Origin: Gammaproteobacteria bacterium
GTDB lineage: Bacteria > Pseudomonadota > Gammaproteobacteria > Pseudomonadales > Pseudomonadaceae
NCBI GenBank assembly: GCA_012728415.1
Contig: JAAYFD010000021.1
Span: 1-64,000, forward strand
Length of the DNA stretch: 64,000 nt
Direction: 5' to 3'
Shown here: positions 37,181 to 50,852 of the stretch, one piece after another
How the letters are laid out: each line of letters begins with the position of its first letter
Numbering within the stretch: the first letter of the stretch is position 1
Notes under the pieces: model-generated
Told to the model about the DNA's origin: nothing
The model's input: the letters and a program-made list of their open reading frames with translations, nothing else
Database searches by the model: none
Made by a program: the position numbers and the translations under genes

Positions 37181-38549
37181 GCCTTGGCAACTTGCTGAGC
37201 TGATTCCGTTGCTGGATGGAGAACTGCTGGGGGCCGACGTACAGATCCGCCGTGTGCACACAGATACCCGCAGCCTGCGGGGAGGCGACCTGTTTGTGGC
37301 TCTGACTGGTGAGAACTTTGACGGCCATGATTATCTGCCACAGGCTGAGGCGGCCGGGGCCGCAGCAGCTTTGGTGGATGCCTGGCAGGACAGCAGCGAC
37401 CTGCCCCAGCTGGCAGTAGGTGATACCCGTGTGGCGCTGGGCTTGCTTGGCAAGCATAATCGCCGCCTGTTCAAGGGCACCCTGGTTGCCCTGACCGGTT
37501 CTAGCGGGAAGACAACCGTCAAGGAGCTGCTGGCCAGTATCGGTGGTGCTGCACTGGGTCCAGAGGCCGTATTGGCCACCAGAGGCAACCTGAACAATGA
37601 AATTGGTGTGCCGCTGACCCTGCTTGAGCTGGACCAGCAGCACAAATTTGCCGTGATTGAGCTGGGAGCTTCGCTGCCCGGAGAGCTGACCTGGACCTGC
37701 TCGCTGGCGCAACCGGCAGTGGTACTGATTAACAATGCCGGCATGGCGCATGCCGGCGAGTTTGGTGGTCCGGAGCAGATTGTCCGCGCCAAGGGCGAGA
37801 TTCTCGACAACCTGGATGGCCAGGGCACGGCAGTGCTGAATCTGGATGATGCCGCTTTTACACAATGGAGCGAGCGCAGCAGTGCGGGCCGGCTTATAAC
37901 GTTTTCGGTGCAAAACCCACAAGCCGATGTCTTTGCCGGCCAGGTGGTTTTTGACGGCAGCGGCTGTGCCGGCTTTCTGCTTAATACTCCAGCCGGCAGT
38001 GGCCAGGTGCAACTGCAGCTGGCTGGCGCACACAACCTGGCCAATGCGTTGGCAGCGGCAGCAGCCGCACACGCAGCAGGTATCGGCCTGGCGGCCATTA
38101 TCCGTGGCCTGGAGCAGGCCGCGCCGGTTGCCGGCCGCTGCATGCGTCACACCTTGAGCCATGGTGGCGTGTTGATTGACGACAGCTATAACGCCAATCC
38201 GGCCTCAATGCGGGCTGGTATCGATTTGCTGGCTGTCATGCCGGGCCAGCGCATTCTGGTACTGGGTGATATGGGAGAGCTGGGGGACTGGGCTGAAACC
38301 GAGCACCGGTCACTGGGCCAGTATGCCAGTGACAAGGCAGATGTGCTGTTTGCCGTCGGTCCCAACATGCAATATGCCGTCGATACTTTTGGCGGCATGG
38401 CGCAACACTTTTCCAGCCGGCAGGAACTGCTGACTGCGGTAGAAAACCGGATTACGCTGCCAACCAGTTACCTGGTAAAGGGCTCGCGCAGTGCGGCCAT
38501 GGAAGAGGTCGTAGCGGCCATTTTGCAAGCAGACAAGGAAACACACTAA
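37173..38549 (+). CDS. murF: UDP-MurNAc-pentapeptide synthetase MurF
   Basis: Adds D-Ala-D-Ala to complete the soluble precursor. The 458-residue Mur ligase has [18 protein letters not shown] and [18 protein letters not shown] 37173, with GGGAGAG upstream, overlaps the end of murE by eight bases. An upstream in-frame ATG (37116) gives 19 extra residues with no support. Confidence 0.96.
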   Translation: MFRPWQLAELIPLLDGELLGADVQIRRVHTDTRSLRGGDLFVALTGENFDGHDYLPQAEAAGAAAALVDAWQDSSDLPQLAVGDTRVALGLLGKHNRRLFKGTLVALTGSSGKTTVKELLASIGGAALGPEAVLATRGNLNNEIGVPLTLLELDQQHKFAVIELGASLPGELTWTCSLAQPAVVLINNAGMAHAGEFGGPEQIVRAKGEILDNLDGQGTAVLNLDDAAFTQWSERSSAGRLITFSVQNPQADVFAGQVVFDGSGCAGFLLNTPAGSGQVQLQLAGAHNLANALAAAAAAHAAGIGLAAIIRGLEQAAPVAGRCMRHTLSHGGVLIDDSYNANPASMRAGIDLLAVMPGQRILVLGDMGELGDWAETEHRSLGQYASDKADVLFAVGPNMQYAVDTFGGMAQHFSSRQELLTAVENRITLPTSYLVKGSRSAAMEEVVAAILQADKETH

Positions 38550-39631
38550 TGCTGTTATTGATTGCTGAATATTTGCAGCAGTATTACAAGGGGTTTGCGG
38601 TATTCCAGTACCTGACCCTGCGAGGAATCCTGGGCATTTTGACGGCCCTGGTGATGTCGCTGTGGCTGGGCCCCTGGATGATTCGCACCCTGCGCGGCCT
38701 GCAAATCGGGCAGTCGGTACGTACAGACGGTCCGCAGAGCCATCTGGCCAAGTCTGGCACGCCCACGATGGGGGGAGCGCTGATTCTGGCCAGCATTGCC
38801 ATCAGTACCCTGCTCTGGGGTGACCTGGGCAACCGCTATGTGTGGATTGTGTTGGTGACTACCTTGCTGTTTGGTGCCATCGGCTGGGTGGATGACTACC
38901 GCAAGGTGATCGAGAAAAACTCCCGGGGCCTGCCCGGGCGCTGGAAGTACTTCTGGCAGTCGGTGTTTGGTCTGGGCGCGGCGGTTGCCCTGTATGTCAC
39001 CGCGCAGGGGCCGGCAGAGACCGCACTGATCTTTCCGTTCCTGAAAGACGTCAGTCTGCACCTTGGGCTGGGTTTTGTGGTACTGACCTATTTTGTGATT
39101 GTCGGCTCCAGCAATGCGGTCAACCTGACGGACGGGCTGGACGGTCTGGCGATTTTGCCAACGGTTCTGGTCGGAGGTGCATTGGGGATTTTTGCCTATC
39201 TGTCCGGCCATGCCACCTTTGCCCAGTATCTGTTCATTCCCTATATCCCGGGTGTGGGCGAGTTGATTATTTTTTGCGGCGCACTGGTTGGTGCCGGCCT
39301 GGGGTTCCTGTGGTTCAACACCTATCCGGCGCAAGTGTTTATGGGCGATGTCGGCGCGCTGGCGCTGGGTGCCGCGCTGGGTCTGGTGGCCGTGGCGGTA
39401 CGCCAGGAAATCGTGCTGTTCATTATGGGCGGCGTGTTTGTAGTGGAAACCCTGTCGGTGGTGATTCAGGTGGCTTCGTTCAAGCTGCGCGGCAAGCGGG
39501 TATTTCGCATGGCGCCGATTCACCACCATTTTGAGCTAAAAGGCTGGCCGGAGCCGCGGGTCATAGTGCGCTTCTGGATTATCACCGTGGTACTGGTGCT
39601 GATTGGCCTGTCTACACTGAAACTGAGGTAA
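38549..39631 (+). CDS. mraY: Phospho-MurNAc-pentapeptide translocase MraY
   Basis: Transfers phospho-MurNAc-pentapeptide to undecaprenyl phosphate, giving lipid I. The 360-residue membrane protein has about ten helices. Signature segments include [19 protein letters not shown], the Asp pair in [20 protein letters not shown] and [14 protein letters not shown]. The start overlaps the murF stop (TAATG). Confidence 0.98.
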   Translation: MLLLIAEYLQQYYKGFAVFQYLTLRGILGILTALVMSLWLGPWMIRTLRGLQIGQSVRTDGPQSHLAKSGTPTMGGALILASIAISTLLWGDLGNRYVWIVLVTTLLFGAIGWVDDYRKVIEKNSRGLPGRWKYFWQSVFGLGAAVALYVTAQGPAETALIFPFLKDVSLHLGLGFVVLTYFVIVGSSNAVNLTDGLDGLAILPTVLVGGALGIFAYLSGHATFAQYLFIPYIPGVGELIIFCGALVGAGLGFLWFNTYPAQVFMGDVGALALGAALGLVAVAVRQEIVLFIMGGVFVVETLSVVIQVASFKLRGKRVFRMAPIHHHFELKGWPEPRVIVRFWIITVVLVLIGLSTLKLR

Positions 39632-39637
39632 CAACAC

Positions 39638-40960
39638 ATGACACAGCAGCTGCAGGTCGTGATCGGCCTGGGTAAAACGGGACTGTCACTGGTGCGTCAT
39701 CTGGCGCGCCAGGGCGTTGCCGTGGCTGCTGTGGATACCCGCGAGCAACCGCCGGAGCTGGCCGTGATTCGCAAAGAGTGGCCGCAGGTCGAGTTGCACT
39801 GCGGTTCGCTGGATACACCGCTGCTGCAACAGGCCGAAGTGTTGTATGTCAGCCCCGGTCTGGCGCTGGCAACTCCGCAAATCCAGCGGGAAATTGCCCG
39901 CGGTGTGCGCATCAGCGGTGATGTGGACTTGTTTCTGCAGCAGGCCAAAGCACCGGTGATTGCCATTACCGGCTCCAATGCCAAGAGCACGGTTACCAGC
40001 CTGGTGGGTTTGATGGCTGAGAAAGCCGGCGTGCGTGTGGCGGTGGGCGGCAATATCGGCACGCCGGTGCTGGATTTGCTCAGTGATGAGATCGAGCTGT
40101 ATGTATTGGAGCTGTCCAGCTTCCAGCTGGAAACCATCAGTCACTTGCAGCCGTTGGCGGCTACTTGCCTGAATATCAGTGCCGACCATCTGGACCGCTA
40201 TAGTGACTTGCAGCACTACACCGAGGTAAAGCTACAGGTGTATCCGCGCAGCCAGTGGGCGGTTATCAACCGTGATGACACAGCGGCGCAGCCGTTGGCG
40301 GTGACCGGCGCGCAACTGAGCTTTGGCCTGTCTGCACCGAGCGGCGACAACGCGTTTGGCCTGCGCGATGGCTGGCTGGCACGTGGCAGCGAGAACCTGC
40401 TGCCCGTTTCAGAGCTTAAGATCCCCGGCTTGCACAATCAGGCCAATGCACTGGCAGCGCTGGCTCTAGGCACGGCAGCCGGCCTGCCCATGGCGGCCAT
40501 GTTGCAGGCGCTGCGCGAATTTGCCGGCCTGCCGCACCGTTGTCAGTGGGTCAGGCAAATTTATAACGTCAACTGGTACAACGACTCCAAGGCCACCAAT
40601 ATCGGTGCAACGCTGGCTGCCATCGAGGGACTGGCCAGCGATACCGGCAAGCTGGTGCTGATTGCCGGCGGCGATGGCAAGGGTGCTGATTTTTCCGAGC
40701 TGGCGGATGCGGTCAGGCAACATTGCCGCGCACTGGTGTTGTTGGGGCGTGATGCCGAGCAGATGCGTATCGCGCTGGCGGATACCGGTGTGTTTGCCAT
40801 TCGCGTAGCTGATCTGGATGAGGCCGTTAGCTATGCCGCTGATTTGGCTCACCCTGGCGATAGCGTGCTGCTGGCACCGGCCTGCGCCAGCATCGACATG
40901 TTCAAAAACTTCGAGCAGCGCGGCGAGCTGTTTGTCCGGGCGGTGGAGGAGTTGGCATGA
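39638..40960 (+). CDS. murD: UDP-MurNAc-L-Ala:D-Glu ligase MurD
   Basis: Adds D-glutamate to UDP-MurNAc-L-alanine. The 440-residue Mur ligase has ITGSNAKSTVTSLVG, ELSSFQLETISHL and VNWYNDSKATN. GAGG lies upstream of ATG 39638, six bases after mraY. The N-terminal domain starts VVIGLGKTGLSLVRHL. Confidence 0.97.
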   Translation: MTQQLQVVIGLGKTGLSLVRHLARQGVAVAAVDTREQPPELAVIRKEWPQVELHCGSLDTPLLQQAEVLYVSPGLALATPQIQREIARGVRISGDVDLFLQQAKAPVIAITGSNAKSTVTSLVGLMAEKAGVRVAVGGNIGTPVLDLLSDEIELYVLELSSFQLETISHLQPLAATCLNISADHLDRYSDLQHYTEVKLQVYPRSQWAVINRDDTAAQPLAVTGAQLSFGLSAPSGDNAFGLRDGWLARGSENLLPVSELKIPGLHNQANALAALALGTAAGLPMAAMLQALREFAGLPHRCQWVRQIYNVNWYNDSKATNIGATLAAIEGLASDTGKLVLIAGGDGKGADFSELADAVRQHCRALVLLGRDAEQMRIALADTGVFAIRVADLDEAVSYAADLAHPGDSVLLAPACASIDMFKNFEQRGELFVRAVEELA

Positions 40961-42174
40961 TCAGGCAAAAACTTTCTGCCCTCCTGTACAACTCACCGGT
41001 TGGTGGCCGCCAGCAGAAAATTGACCTGGATTACTGGCTGCTGGGGGCCTGTCTGTGTCTGCTGGGCCTGGGCCTGGTGATGAACGCTTCTGCCTCTTCG
41101 GCGGTGTCTGCTGCGCACAACGGCGGCAACCACTATTACTACTTTATTCGCCATGTCATATATGTGGCTGCCGGGCTGGTTGCTGGCGCGGCGTGCCTGC
41201 TGGTGCCAGTACAGCGTTGGCAACAGTGGAGCTGGCCGTTGCTGATTGTGGCCCTGGTGCTATTGGTGCTGGTGTATGTGCCCGGCATCGGTCACGAGGT
41301 GAATGGCTCCAAACGCTGGCTGAACCTGCGCGTATTCAATTTGCAATCTTCCGAGCTGGCCAAGCTGTTTATGGTGTTCTTTATTGCAGGTTATCTGGTG
41401 CGGCACCAGGTTGAGCTTGAGCGCAAGCTGTTTGGTTTCGTCAAGCCGCTGCTGGTGCTGTTGCTGTTTGCCGCACTCATCTATGCCGAGCCGGATTTTG
41501 GCGCCACCACCGTGATGGTTGGTAGCGTGGTGGTAATGATTTTTCTGGCCGGTACCAGTATGAAAGTGGCAGCGCCGCTGCTGGTCATTCTTGGCACCCT
41601 GGGATGGTTTTTCGTGACTGCCGAAAGTTACCGGCTGGAGCGTATCACCAGTTTTACTGATCCGTTCCGCGACCAGTTTGGCAGCGGTTACCAGCTGTCA
41701 CAGGCGCTGATCGCTTTTGGCCGTGGTGAAATTTTCGGCGTTGGGCTGGGCAACAGCGTACAAAAGCAATTTTACCTGCCCGAAGCCCATACCGACTTCG
41801 TGTTTGCCGTGCTGGCGGAAGAGCTCGGCATGGTGGGCGCCATCCTGACAGTGCTGCTGCTGACCTTTGTTTGCCTGCGTGCACTGCGTCTTGGGCGCAA
41901 GGCGCAACTGGCTGGTCAGGCCTTTGCGGCCTATTGCGCTTACGGTATCGCGATGATGTGGACCGGGCAGGCCTTCATCAATATCGGGGTGAATGCCGGT
42001 TTGCTGCCAACCAAGGGCCTGACGCTGCCGTTCATCAGCTATGGCGGCAGCTCACTTATGGTTTGCTGTGTTTCGCTGGCGGTACTGGTGCGTATCGAGT
42101 GGGAAATGCGTCAGGCCCTGCAGCAGGTGCAGACGCCCCGGCAGTCAGCAGCTACGGAGGTGGCGCATGGCTAA
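40957..42174 (+). CDS. ftsW: Septal glycosyltransferase FtsW
   Basis: A 405-residue SEDS-family membrane protein with about ten helices that polymerises lipid II at the septum together with FtsI. Family segments include VNGSKRWLNLRVFNLQSSEL, AEPDFGATTVM and LTLPFISYGGSSLMVC. ATGA overlap with murD. Confidence 0.97.
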   Translation: MIRQKLSALLYNSPVGGRQQKIDLDYWLLGACLCLLGLGLVMNASASSAVSAAHNGGNHYYYFIRHVIYVAAGLVAGAACLLVPVQRWQQWSWPLLIVALVLLVLVYVPGIGHEVNGSKRWLNLRVFNLQSSELAKLFMVFFIAGYLVRHQVELERKLFGFVKPLLVLLLFAALIYAEPDFGATTVMVGSVVVMIFLAGTSMKVAAPLLVILGTLGWFFVTAESYRLERITSFTDPFRDQFGSGYQLSQALIAFGRGEIFGVGLGNSVQKQFYLPEAHTDFVFAVLAEELGMVGAILTVLLLTFVCLRALRLGRKAQLAGQAFAAYCAYGIAMMWTGQAFINIGVNAGLLPTKGLTLPFISYGGSSLMVCCVSLAVLVRIEWEMRQALQQVQTPRQSAATEVAHG

Positions 42175-43229
42175 GACAGTCCTGATCATGGCAGCAGGCA
42201 CCGGTGGACATGTGTTTCCCGGGCTGGCCTGTGCCGAAGAGTTTCGCAGCCGCGGCTACCAGGTGCACTGGCTGGGTGCCGGACGTGGCATCGAAAGCCG
42301 GGTTGTGCCTGCTGCCGGCATCAGCCTGCACAACATTAAGGCTACAGGACTGCGTGGCAAGGGTGTGCTCAGGCAGGTTAGTGCCCCACTGCAGCTGCTG
42401 GCCGCGCTCTGGCAGGCATGGCGGTTGATGCGTCGTCTGCGTCCGGTGTGTGTGCTGGGCATGGGAGGCTATGTTACCGGCCCGGGCGGGCTGGCTGCAC
42501 GCCTGTGCGGTGTACCGCTGGTCATTCACGAGCAGAATGCAGTTGCCGGGACTGCCAATCGCAGTTTAGCGCGTTTTGCCGCGCGTATTTGCCAGGCGTT
42601 TCCCGGTACGTTTGCCAGCAGCGACAAGCTGCGGACCACCGGTAACCCGGTTCGGGCTGAACTTGTCGCCAGGGCGCAAGACAAACAGCAGGTCGCCAGC
42701 CCGGTGCAATTGCTGGTGGTGGGCGGCAGTCTGGGCGCAGAGCCGCTCAACCGCCTGTTGCCGCAGTCTCTGGCCCTGCTGCCGGCAGAGTTGCGTCCGC
42801 AGGTGCGCCATCAGTGTGGTGAGCAGCACGCCGAGGTAACCCGTCAACGCTACCAGGAAGCAGGAGTCGAGGCTGAAGTACAGCCCTTTATTGACGATAT
42901 GGCTGCTGCCTATGGCTGGGCCGATTTGGTGATTTGCCGGGCCGGCGCCTTGACCGTTAGTGAGCTGGCGATCATGGGACGGGCATCTTTTTTAATACCG
43001 TTGCCCCATGCCATTGATGACCACCAAAGCAAAAATGCAGAGTTTTTAGCGCAGCAACAGGCTGCGCGGGTATTGCCGCAGGGACAGCTGACTGCTGAAT
43101 CCCTTGCAGAACATCTGATCGAGGTTTTCATGAATAGCCACAGGCTTATCGAAATGGCGCAGCAAGCGCAGATGCTGGCCCGGCCCCGGGCGGCGCAGCA
43201 GGTGGCTGATACCTGTCTGGAGGTGGCGC

Positions 43230-43237
<8 letters not shown>
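42167..43237 (+). CDS. murG: Lipid II synthase MurG
   Basis: Adds GlcNAc to lipid I at the inner face of the membrane. The 356-residue GT28 enzyme has [32 protein letters not shown] and [19 protein letters not shown] 42167 follows ACGGAGG and overlaps the end of ftsW by eight bases. A longer open frame upstream (from 42041) only shadows ftsW. Confidence 0.97.
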
Positions 43238-46463
<3,226 letters not shown>

Positions 46464-46476
46464 GAGAGACGTTTTA

Positions 46477-47724
46477 ATGGCGTACCAGACAGGTCAAAAC
46501 ATGATAGTCGGACTGGACATAGGCACCTCCAAGGTGGTTGCCCTGATCGCCGAAGTGCTGCCCGGAGACGAGCTGCAGGTGGTGGGCATGGGCACCAGTC
46601 CGACCCGTGGCCTGAAGAAGGGCGTGGTGGTGGATATCGAGTCCACGGTCCAGTCCATCCAGCAAGCTGTTAACGAGGCCCAGCAACTGGCCGAGTGCCA
46701 TGTGCATTCGGCCTATGTCGGGCTGGCCGGCAGCCATATCCGCAGCCAGAACTCGGATGGCAGTGTCGCCATTCACAATGGTGAGGTCAGCCGCAAGGAT
46801 ATGGAACGGGTGCTGGATGCAGCTCAGGCAGTTCCGATTGCGGCAGACCAGCGCATTCTGCATACGCTGGCCCAGGACTACATCATCGACAAACAGGAAG
46901 GTGTGCGCCAGCCGCTGGGGATGTCCGGTGTTCGCCTTGAGGCGCGGGTACACGTGGTGACGTGCGCCACCAATGCGGCGCAGAACGTTGAGAAATGTGT
47001 CAGCCGTTGCGGTATCAATCTGGACGGCACCATCCTCGAGCAGCTGGCCTCGGCTACGGCCGTGTTGACCGATGACGAGATGGAGCTGGGCGTTTGCCTG
47101 GTGGACATTGGCAGTGGTACTGCCGACATTGCCATCTTTACCGAGGGCGCGATCCGCTATACAGCGGTTATACCGGTGGCTGGCGACCAGGTGACCAATG
47201 ATATTGCGATGGCCTTGCGGACCCCGACCCAGTACGCAGAGGAAATCAAGATCCGCTATGCCTGTGCGCTGGCCAAGCTGACTCATCCGGACGAGACCAT
47301 CAAGGTCCCCAGTGTGGGCGATCGTGCACCGCGTGACCTGTCACGCCAGGCATTGGCCGAAGTGGTGGAGGCCCGCTATGAAGAGCTGTTTCAGCTGATC
47401 CACGCCAAGATTCGTGGCAGCGGTTACGAAGACATGATCCCGGCCGGTATCGTGCTGACCGGCGGTACCGCGAAGATGGAGGGTGCGGTTGAGCTGGCCG
47501 AAGAAGTATTTCATATGCCAGTGCGCGTTGGCGGACCACAGGCTGTGCAGGGCATGGCGGAGCTGCTGCGCAACCCGGTGTACTCAACAGCAGTGGGCCT
47601 ATTGGTTTATGGCCTGAGAAAACAGAAAGACGGCACGCCGGCAGAGCACGGCGAGCTGGTAAAAGACGTTCACAAACCATCGGTGATGCAGCGCATCCGC
47701 CGCTGGGTTCAGAATAATTTTTAA
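46477..47724 (+). CDS. ftsA: Cell division protein FtsA
   Basis: An actin-like ATPase that tethers FtsZ to the membrane. The 415-residue protein has MIVGLDIGTSKVVALIAEV, VDIGSGTADIAIFTEG and IVLTGGTAKMEGA, with the C-terminal amphipathic helix RIRRWVQNNF. ATG 46477 has TAGGAGAG upstream. An in-frame GTG/ATG further back is less likely. Confidence 0.97.
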   Translation: MAYQTGQNMIVGLDIGTSKVVALIAEVLPGDELQVVGMGTSPTRGLKKGVVVDIESTVQSIQQAVNEAQQLAECHVHSAYVGLAGSHIRSQNSDGSVAIHNGEVSRKDMERVLDAAQAVPIAADQRILHTLAQDYIIDKQEGVRQPLGMSGVRLEARVHVVTCATNAAQNVEKCVSRCGINLDGTILEQLASATAVLTDDEMELGVCLVDIGSGTADIAIFTEGAIRYTAVIPVAGDQVTNDIAMALRTPTQYAEEIKIRYACALAKLTHPDETIKVPSVGDRAPRDLSRQALAEVVEARYEELFQLIHAKIRGSGYEDMIPAGIVLTGGTAKMEGAVELAEEVFHMPVRVGGPQAVQGMAELLRNPVYSTAVGLLVYGLRKQKDGTPAEHGELVKDVHKPSVMQRIRRWVQNNF

Positions 47725-47775
47725 TTAAAAACAGCCGGCTTGACCGGCGAAGTATGAGAAGGCGAGGAGAGCACT

Positions 47776-48966
47776 ATGTTCGATTTAGTAGACCAGACCA
47801 GCAAAAGCGCAGTCATCAAGGTAGTCGGTGTTGGTGGTGGTGGCGGCAATGCTGTCAACCATATGATCGAAAACAACATTGAAGGTGTAGAGTTCATCTG
47901 TGCCAACACAGACGCCCAGGCCCTGCAAAGTGTTGGCTCGCGTACTGTTTTGCAGCTGGGCACCAGCGTGACCAAGGGGCTTGGTGCCGGTGCCAACCCG
48001 GAGGTGGGCCGCCAGGCTGCCGAAGAAGACCGTGAGCGCATCATTGAGGTGCTTGAAGGGGCGGACATGGTGTTCATTGCCACTGGCATGGGCGGTGGCA
48101 CAGGCACAGGCGCGGCACCGGTGATTGCGCAGGTAGCCAAGGAACTCGGCATTTTGACAGTGGCCATTGTGACGCGGCCGTTCCCGTTTGAGGGCAAACG
48201 TCGCCAACAGATTGCCGATACCGGCATCAGCGAGCTGGCCGAGCATTGCGATTCGCTGATAACCATTCCTAACGAAAAGCTGCTAACCATTCTGGGCAAG
48301 GATGCCAGCCTGCTGAGTGCTTTTGCCAAGGCAGATGACGTACTGGCCGGCGCTGTGCGCGGAATTTCTGACATCATCAAGCGCCCGGGCATGATCAACG
48401 TTGACTTTGCTGATGTGCGTACCGTGATGAGCGAGATGGGAATGGCGATGATGGGTACTGGCCGTGCCAGCGGCCCGAATCGTGCCCGCGAGGCAACCGA
48501 AGAAGCCATTCGCAACCCGCTGCTGGATGATGTCAACCTGCAGGGCGCACGCGGCATTCTGGTCAACATTACGTCTGGCCCGGACCTGTCGATCGGCGAA
48601 TATTCTGAAGTGGGCGAGATCATCGAAGAATATGCAACGGAAGAGGCCATTGTAAAAGTGGGTACCGCGATCGATCCGGACATGCGCGATGAGCTGCATG
48701 TAACCGTGGTTGTTACCGGCCTGAACAGCCGTGTCGAAAAGCCGGTCAAGGTGGTCGACAATACGGTTGCCGTAGCCCAGGCAGCAGATGCCGTGGCCGG
48801 CACTGCGGTGGCCGGAAAAGTGGTTGGCGAGCAGTTCAGCAGTGATTACAGCAGCTATGACAAGCCGACTTACCGCCGCAATGCAGCAGCTTCGGCAACG
48901 CCGCAGCAACAGGAAGAGCTCGACTACCTGGATATTCCGGCATTCCTGCGTCGCCAGGCAGATTAA
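47776..48966 (+). CDS. ftsZ: Cell division GTPase FtsZ
   Basis: Forms the Z-ring that drives division. The 396-residue tubulin relative has VVGVGGGGGNAVNHMI, the tubulin signature GGGTGTG at residues 106-112 and the C-terminal peptide LDYLDIPAFLRRQAD that binds FtsA and other partners. GAGGAGAG precedes ATG 47776, 51 bases after ftsA. A short variable linker (about 320-375) is normal. Confidence 0.99.
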   Translation: MFDLVDQTSKSAVIKVVGVGGGGGNAVNHMIENNIEGVEFICANTDAQALQSVGSRTVLQLGTSVTKGLGAGANPEVGRQAAEEDRERIIEVLEGADMVFIATGMGGGTGTGAAPVIAQVAKELGILTVAIVTRPFPFEGKRRQQIADTGISELAEHCDSLITIPNEKLLTILGKDASLLSAFAKADDVLAGAVRGISDIIKRPGMINVDFADVRTVMSEMGMAMMGTGRASGPNRAREATEEAIRNPLLDDVNLQGARGILVNITSGPDLSIGEYSEVGEIIEEYATEEAIVKVGTAIDPDMRDELHVTVVVTGLNSRVEKPVKVVDNTVAVAQAADAVAGTAVAGKVVGEQFSSDYSSYDKPTYRRNAAASATPQQQEELDYLDIPAFLRRQAD

Positions 48967-49002
48967 ACCGCCAAAACTCGGCAGTGCGGTTTCTCTATTG
49001 AT

Positions 49003-49024
49003 GCGGCATCTGTTAAGATGCCGC
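49003..49024. promoter_or_regulatory. Perfect hairpin between ftsZ and lpxC
   Basis: GCGGCATCT and AGATGCCGC form a nine-base stem around GTTA. No T run follows, so it is not a standard terminator. It lies 48 bases before the lpxC start and could be an operator or an mRNA-processing or stability element. Confidence 0.55.
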
Positions 49025-49071
49025 CAATTGAAAACCATTCGCAGTAATTTGATGGCAGCGGCTCATTTGGC

Positions 49072-49983
49072 ATGATCAGACAACGTACTTTGAAAAACAC
49101 CATCAGGGCCACTGGAATTGGCTTGCACTCGGGCGAAAAGATTTATCTGACGCTCAAACCGGCGCCGGTTGATACCGGCATTGTATTTCGCCGCATGGAC
49201 CTGGAGCCTGTAGTGGAAATTCGGGCACTGGCCGGCAATGTCGGTGAGACCACCATGTCAACCACGCTGGTCAATGGCGATGTCAAGGTTGATACGGTTG
49301 AGCACCTGCTGTCAGCCATGGCCGGGCTGGGTATCGATAACGCCTATGTGGAGCTGTCCGCTCCCGAGGTGCCAATCATGGACGGCAGTGCGGGGCCTTT
49401 TGTGTTCTTGCTGCAGTCAGCAGGCCTGGCAGACCAGGATGCACCCAAGGAGTTCATCCGCATCTTGCGTGAAGTCAGCGTCAGCGATGGCGAGAAAAAG
49501 GCCACTTTTATGCCCTTTGACGGCTTCAAGGTAAGTTTCGAGATTGATTTCGATCACCCGGTTGTGGCGGGGCGGACCCAGGTGGCCAGCGTAGATTTCT
49601 CCAGCACTTCCTTTGTCAAGGAGGTCAGTCGTGCCCGTACTTTCGGTTTCATGCGTGATATCGAATACCTGCGGGCACACAACCTGGCGCTCGGTGGCAG
49701 TGTTGATAATGCCATCGTGGTTGATGAAAATGCCGTGCTTAATGAAGACGGCCTGCGTTATGAGGACGAGTTCGTCAAGCACAAGATCCTGGATGCCATT
49801 GGTGATCTGTACTTGCTTGGCAAGAGCCTGATTGGCGAGTTCCATGGCTATAAATCTGGCCATGCGCTGAACAACCAGTTATTGCGGGCGTTGCTGAGCC
49901 AGCCGGATGCCTGGGAAGTGGTTACCTTTGAGGATGCTTCCATGGCGCCGATTTCCTACATGCGGCCTGCTGCGTCGCAATAA
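49072..49983 (+). CDS. lpxC: UDP-3-O-acyl-GlcNAc deacetylase LpxC
   Basis: Catalyses the committed step of lipid A synthesis. The 303-residue zinc enzyme has [34 protein letters not shown] (zinc His78), [15 protein letters not shown] and [15 protein letters not shown] with the catalytic His. The ribosome site is weak. Last gene of the dcw cluster, as usual in gammaproteobacteria. Confidence 0.98.
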   Translation: MIRQRTLKNTIRATGIGLHSGEKIYLTLKPAPVDTGIVFRRMDLEPVVEIRALAGNVGETTMSTTLVNGDVKVDTVEHLLSAMAGLGIDNAYVELSAPEVPIMDGSAGPFVFLLQSAGLADQDAPKEFIRILREVSVSDGEKKATFMPFDGFKVSFEIDFDHPVVAGRTQVASVDFSSTSFVKEVSRARTFGFMRDIEYLRAHNLALGGSVDNAIVVDENAVLNEDGLRYEDEFVKHKILDAIGDLYLLGKSLIGEFHGYKSGHALNNQLLRALLSQPDAWEVVTFEDASMAPISYMRPAASQ

Positions 49984-50007
49984 GGCAGCAAACCTTCTCA
50001 AACCTTG

Positions 50008-50033
50008 GCCACCTGCATGCAGGTGGCTTTTTT
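50008..50033 (+). terminator. Terminator after lpxC
   Basis: GCCACCTGC and GCAGGTGGC form a palindromic stem, followed by six T. It marks the end of the dcw cluster. Confidence 0.9.
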
Positions 50034-50211
50034 GTATCAGCACAGCCAAAGTTCAGCCAGCCCCGGCTTGTCAGCAGGTGCTGGCCAGGTGACTGGCTTG
50101 TTGCGCAGCGTGTTTTAATGTCAGCCTGCCTGGCTGCTGCAGTTCCCGCAGGCGCCTGTCTTTGCCTTATACTTGTTGCCGATTCTGTCTGACCGCTCCT
50201 GGAGTACTCCC

Positions 50212-50850
50212 ATGTCTGTTGAAGAAATTCGCCACCCGCTGATCCGTCACAAGCTCGGCCTGATGCGCCGGGCCGATTTGAGCACGAAAAACTTTCGTGA
50301 GCTGGCCCAGGAAATAGGCACCTTGCTGACCTATGAGGCGACCAAAGACCTGCCCCTGGAAAGCTACAGCATTGAAGGCTGGGACGGGGCGGTTGAGGTC
50401 GAAAAAATTGCTGGTAAAAAAATTACCGTGGTACCCATTTTGCGCGCGGGTATCGGCATGCTTGATGGGGTACTCAGCCTGATCCCGGGAGCCAAGGTCA
50501 GCGCTGTAGGCGTGGTCCGCAACGAAGAAACCTTGCAGGCACAAACCTACCTGGAAAAGCTTGCGCCAGACATGCATTCGCGCCTGGCACTGATCATTGA
50601 CCCCATGCTGGCGACCGGCAACTCCATGGTGGCCACCATTGACCTGCTGAAAAAGGCCGGTTGCCGGGAGATTCGCGCGATGGTGCTGGTGGCTGCGCCG
50701 GAAGGGCTGGACATGGTGCGCACGAACCACCCGGACGTAAAGGTTTATACGGCATCGGTGGATCAGGGCTTGAATGCCAAAGGCTATATCATTCCCGGCC
50801 TGGGCGATGCCGGTGACCGCATTTTTGGTACCAAGCAAAAGGATAGCTGA
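50212..50850 (+). CDS. upp: Uracil phosphoribosyltransferase
   Basis: Converts uracil and PRPP to UMP. The 212-residue enzyme has [35 protein letters not shown], the PRPP loop [17 protein letters not shown] and the uracil-binding [19 protein letters not shown] 50212 has GGAG upstream. It is two bases upstream of uraA. Confidence 0.97.
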   Translation: MSVEEIRHPLIRHKLGLMRRADLSTKNFRELAQEIGTLLTYEATKDLPLESYSIEGWDGAVEVEKIAGKKITVVPILRAGIGMLDGVLSLIPGAKVSAVGVVRNEETLQAQTYLEKLAPDMHSRLALIIDPMLATGNSMVATIDLLKKAGCREIRAMVLVAAPEGLDMVRTNHPDVKVYTASVDQGLNAKGYIIPGLGDAGDRIFGTKQKDS

Positions 50851-50852
50851 TC

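Noticed and set aside
36594..38162. 522-codon reverse frame opposite murE and murF
   Set aside because: Long only because of the composition of the Mur genes; no recognisable domain.
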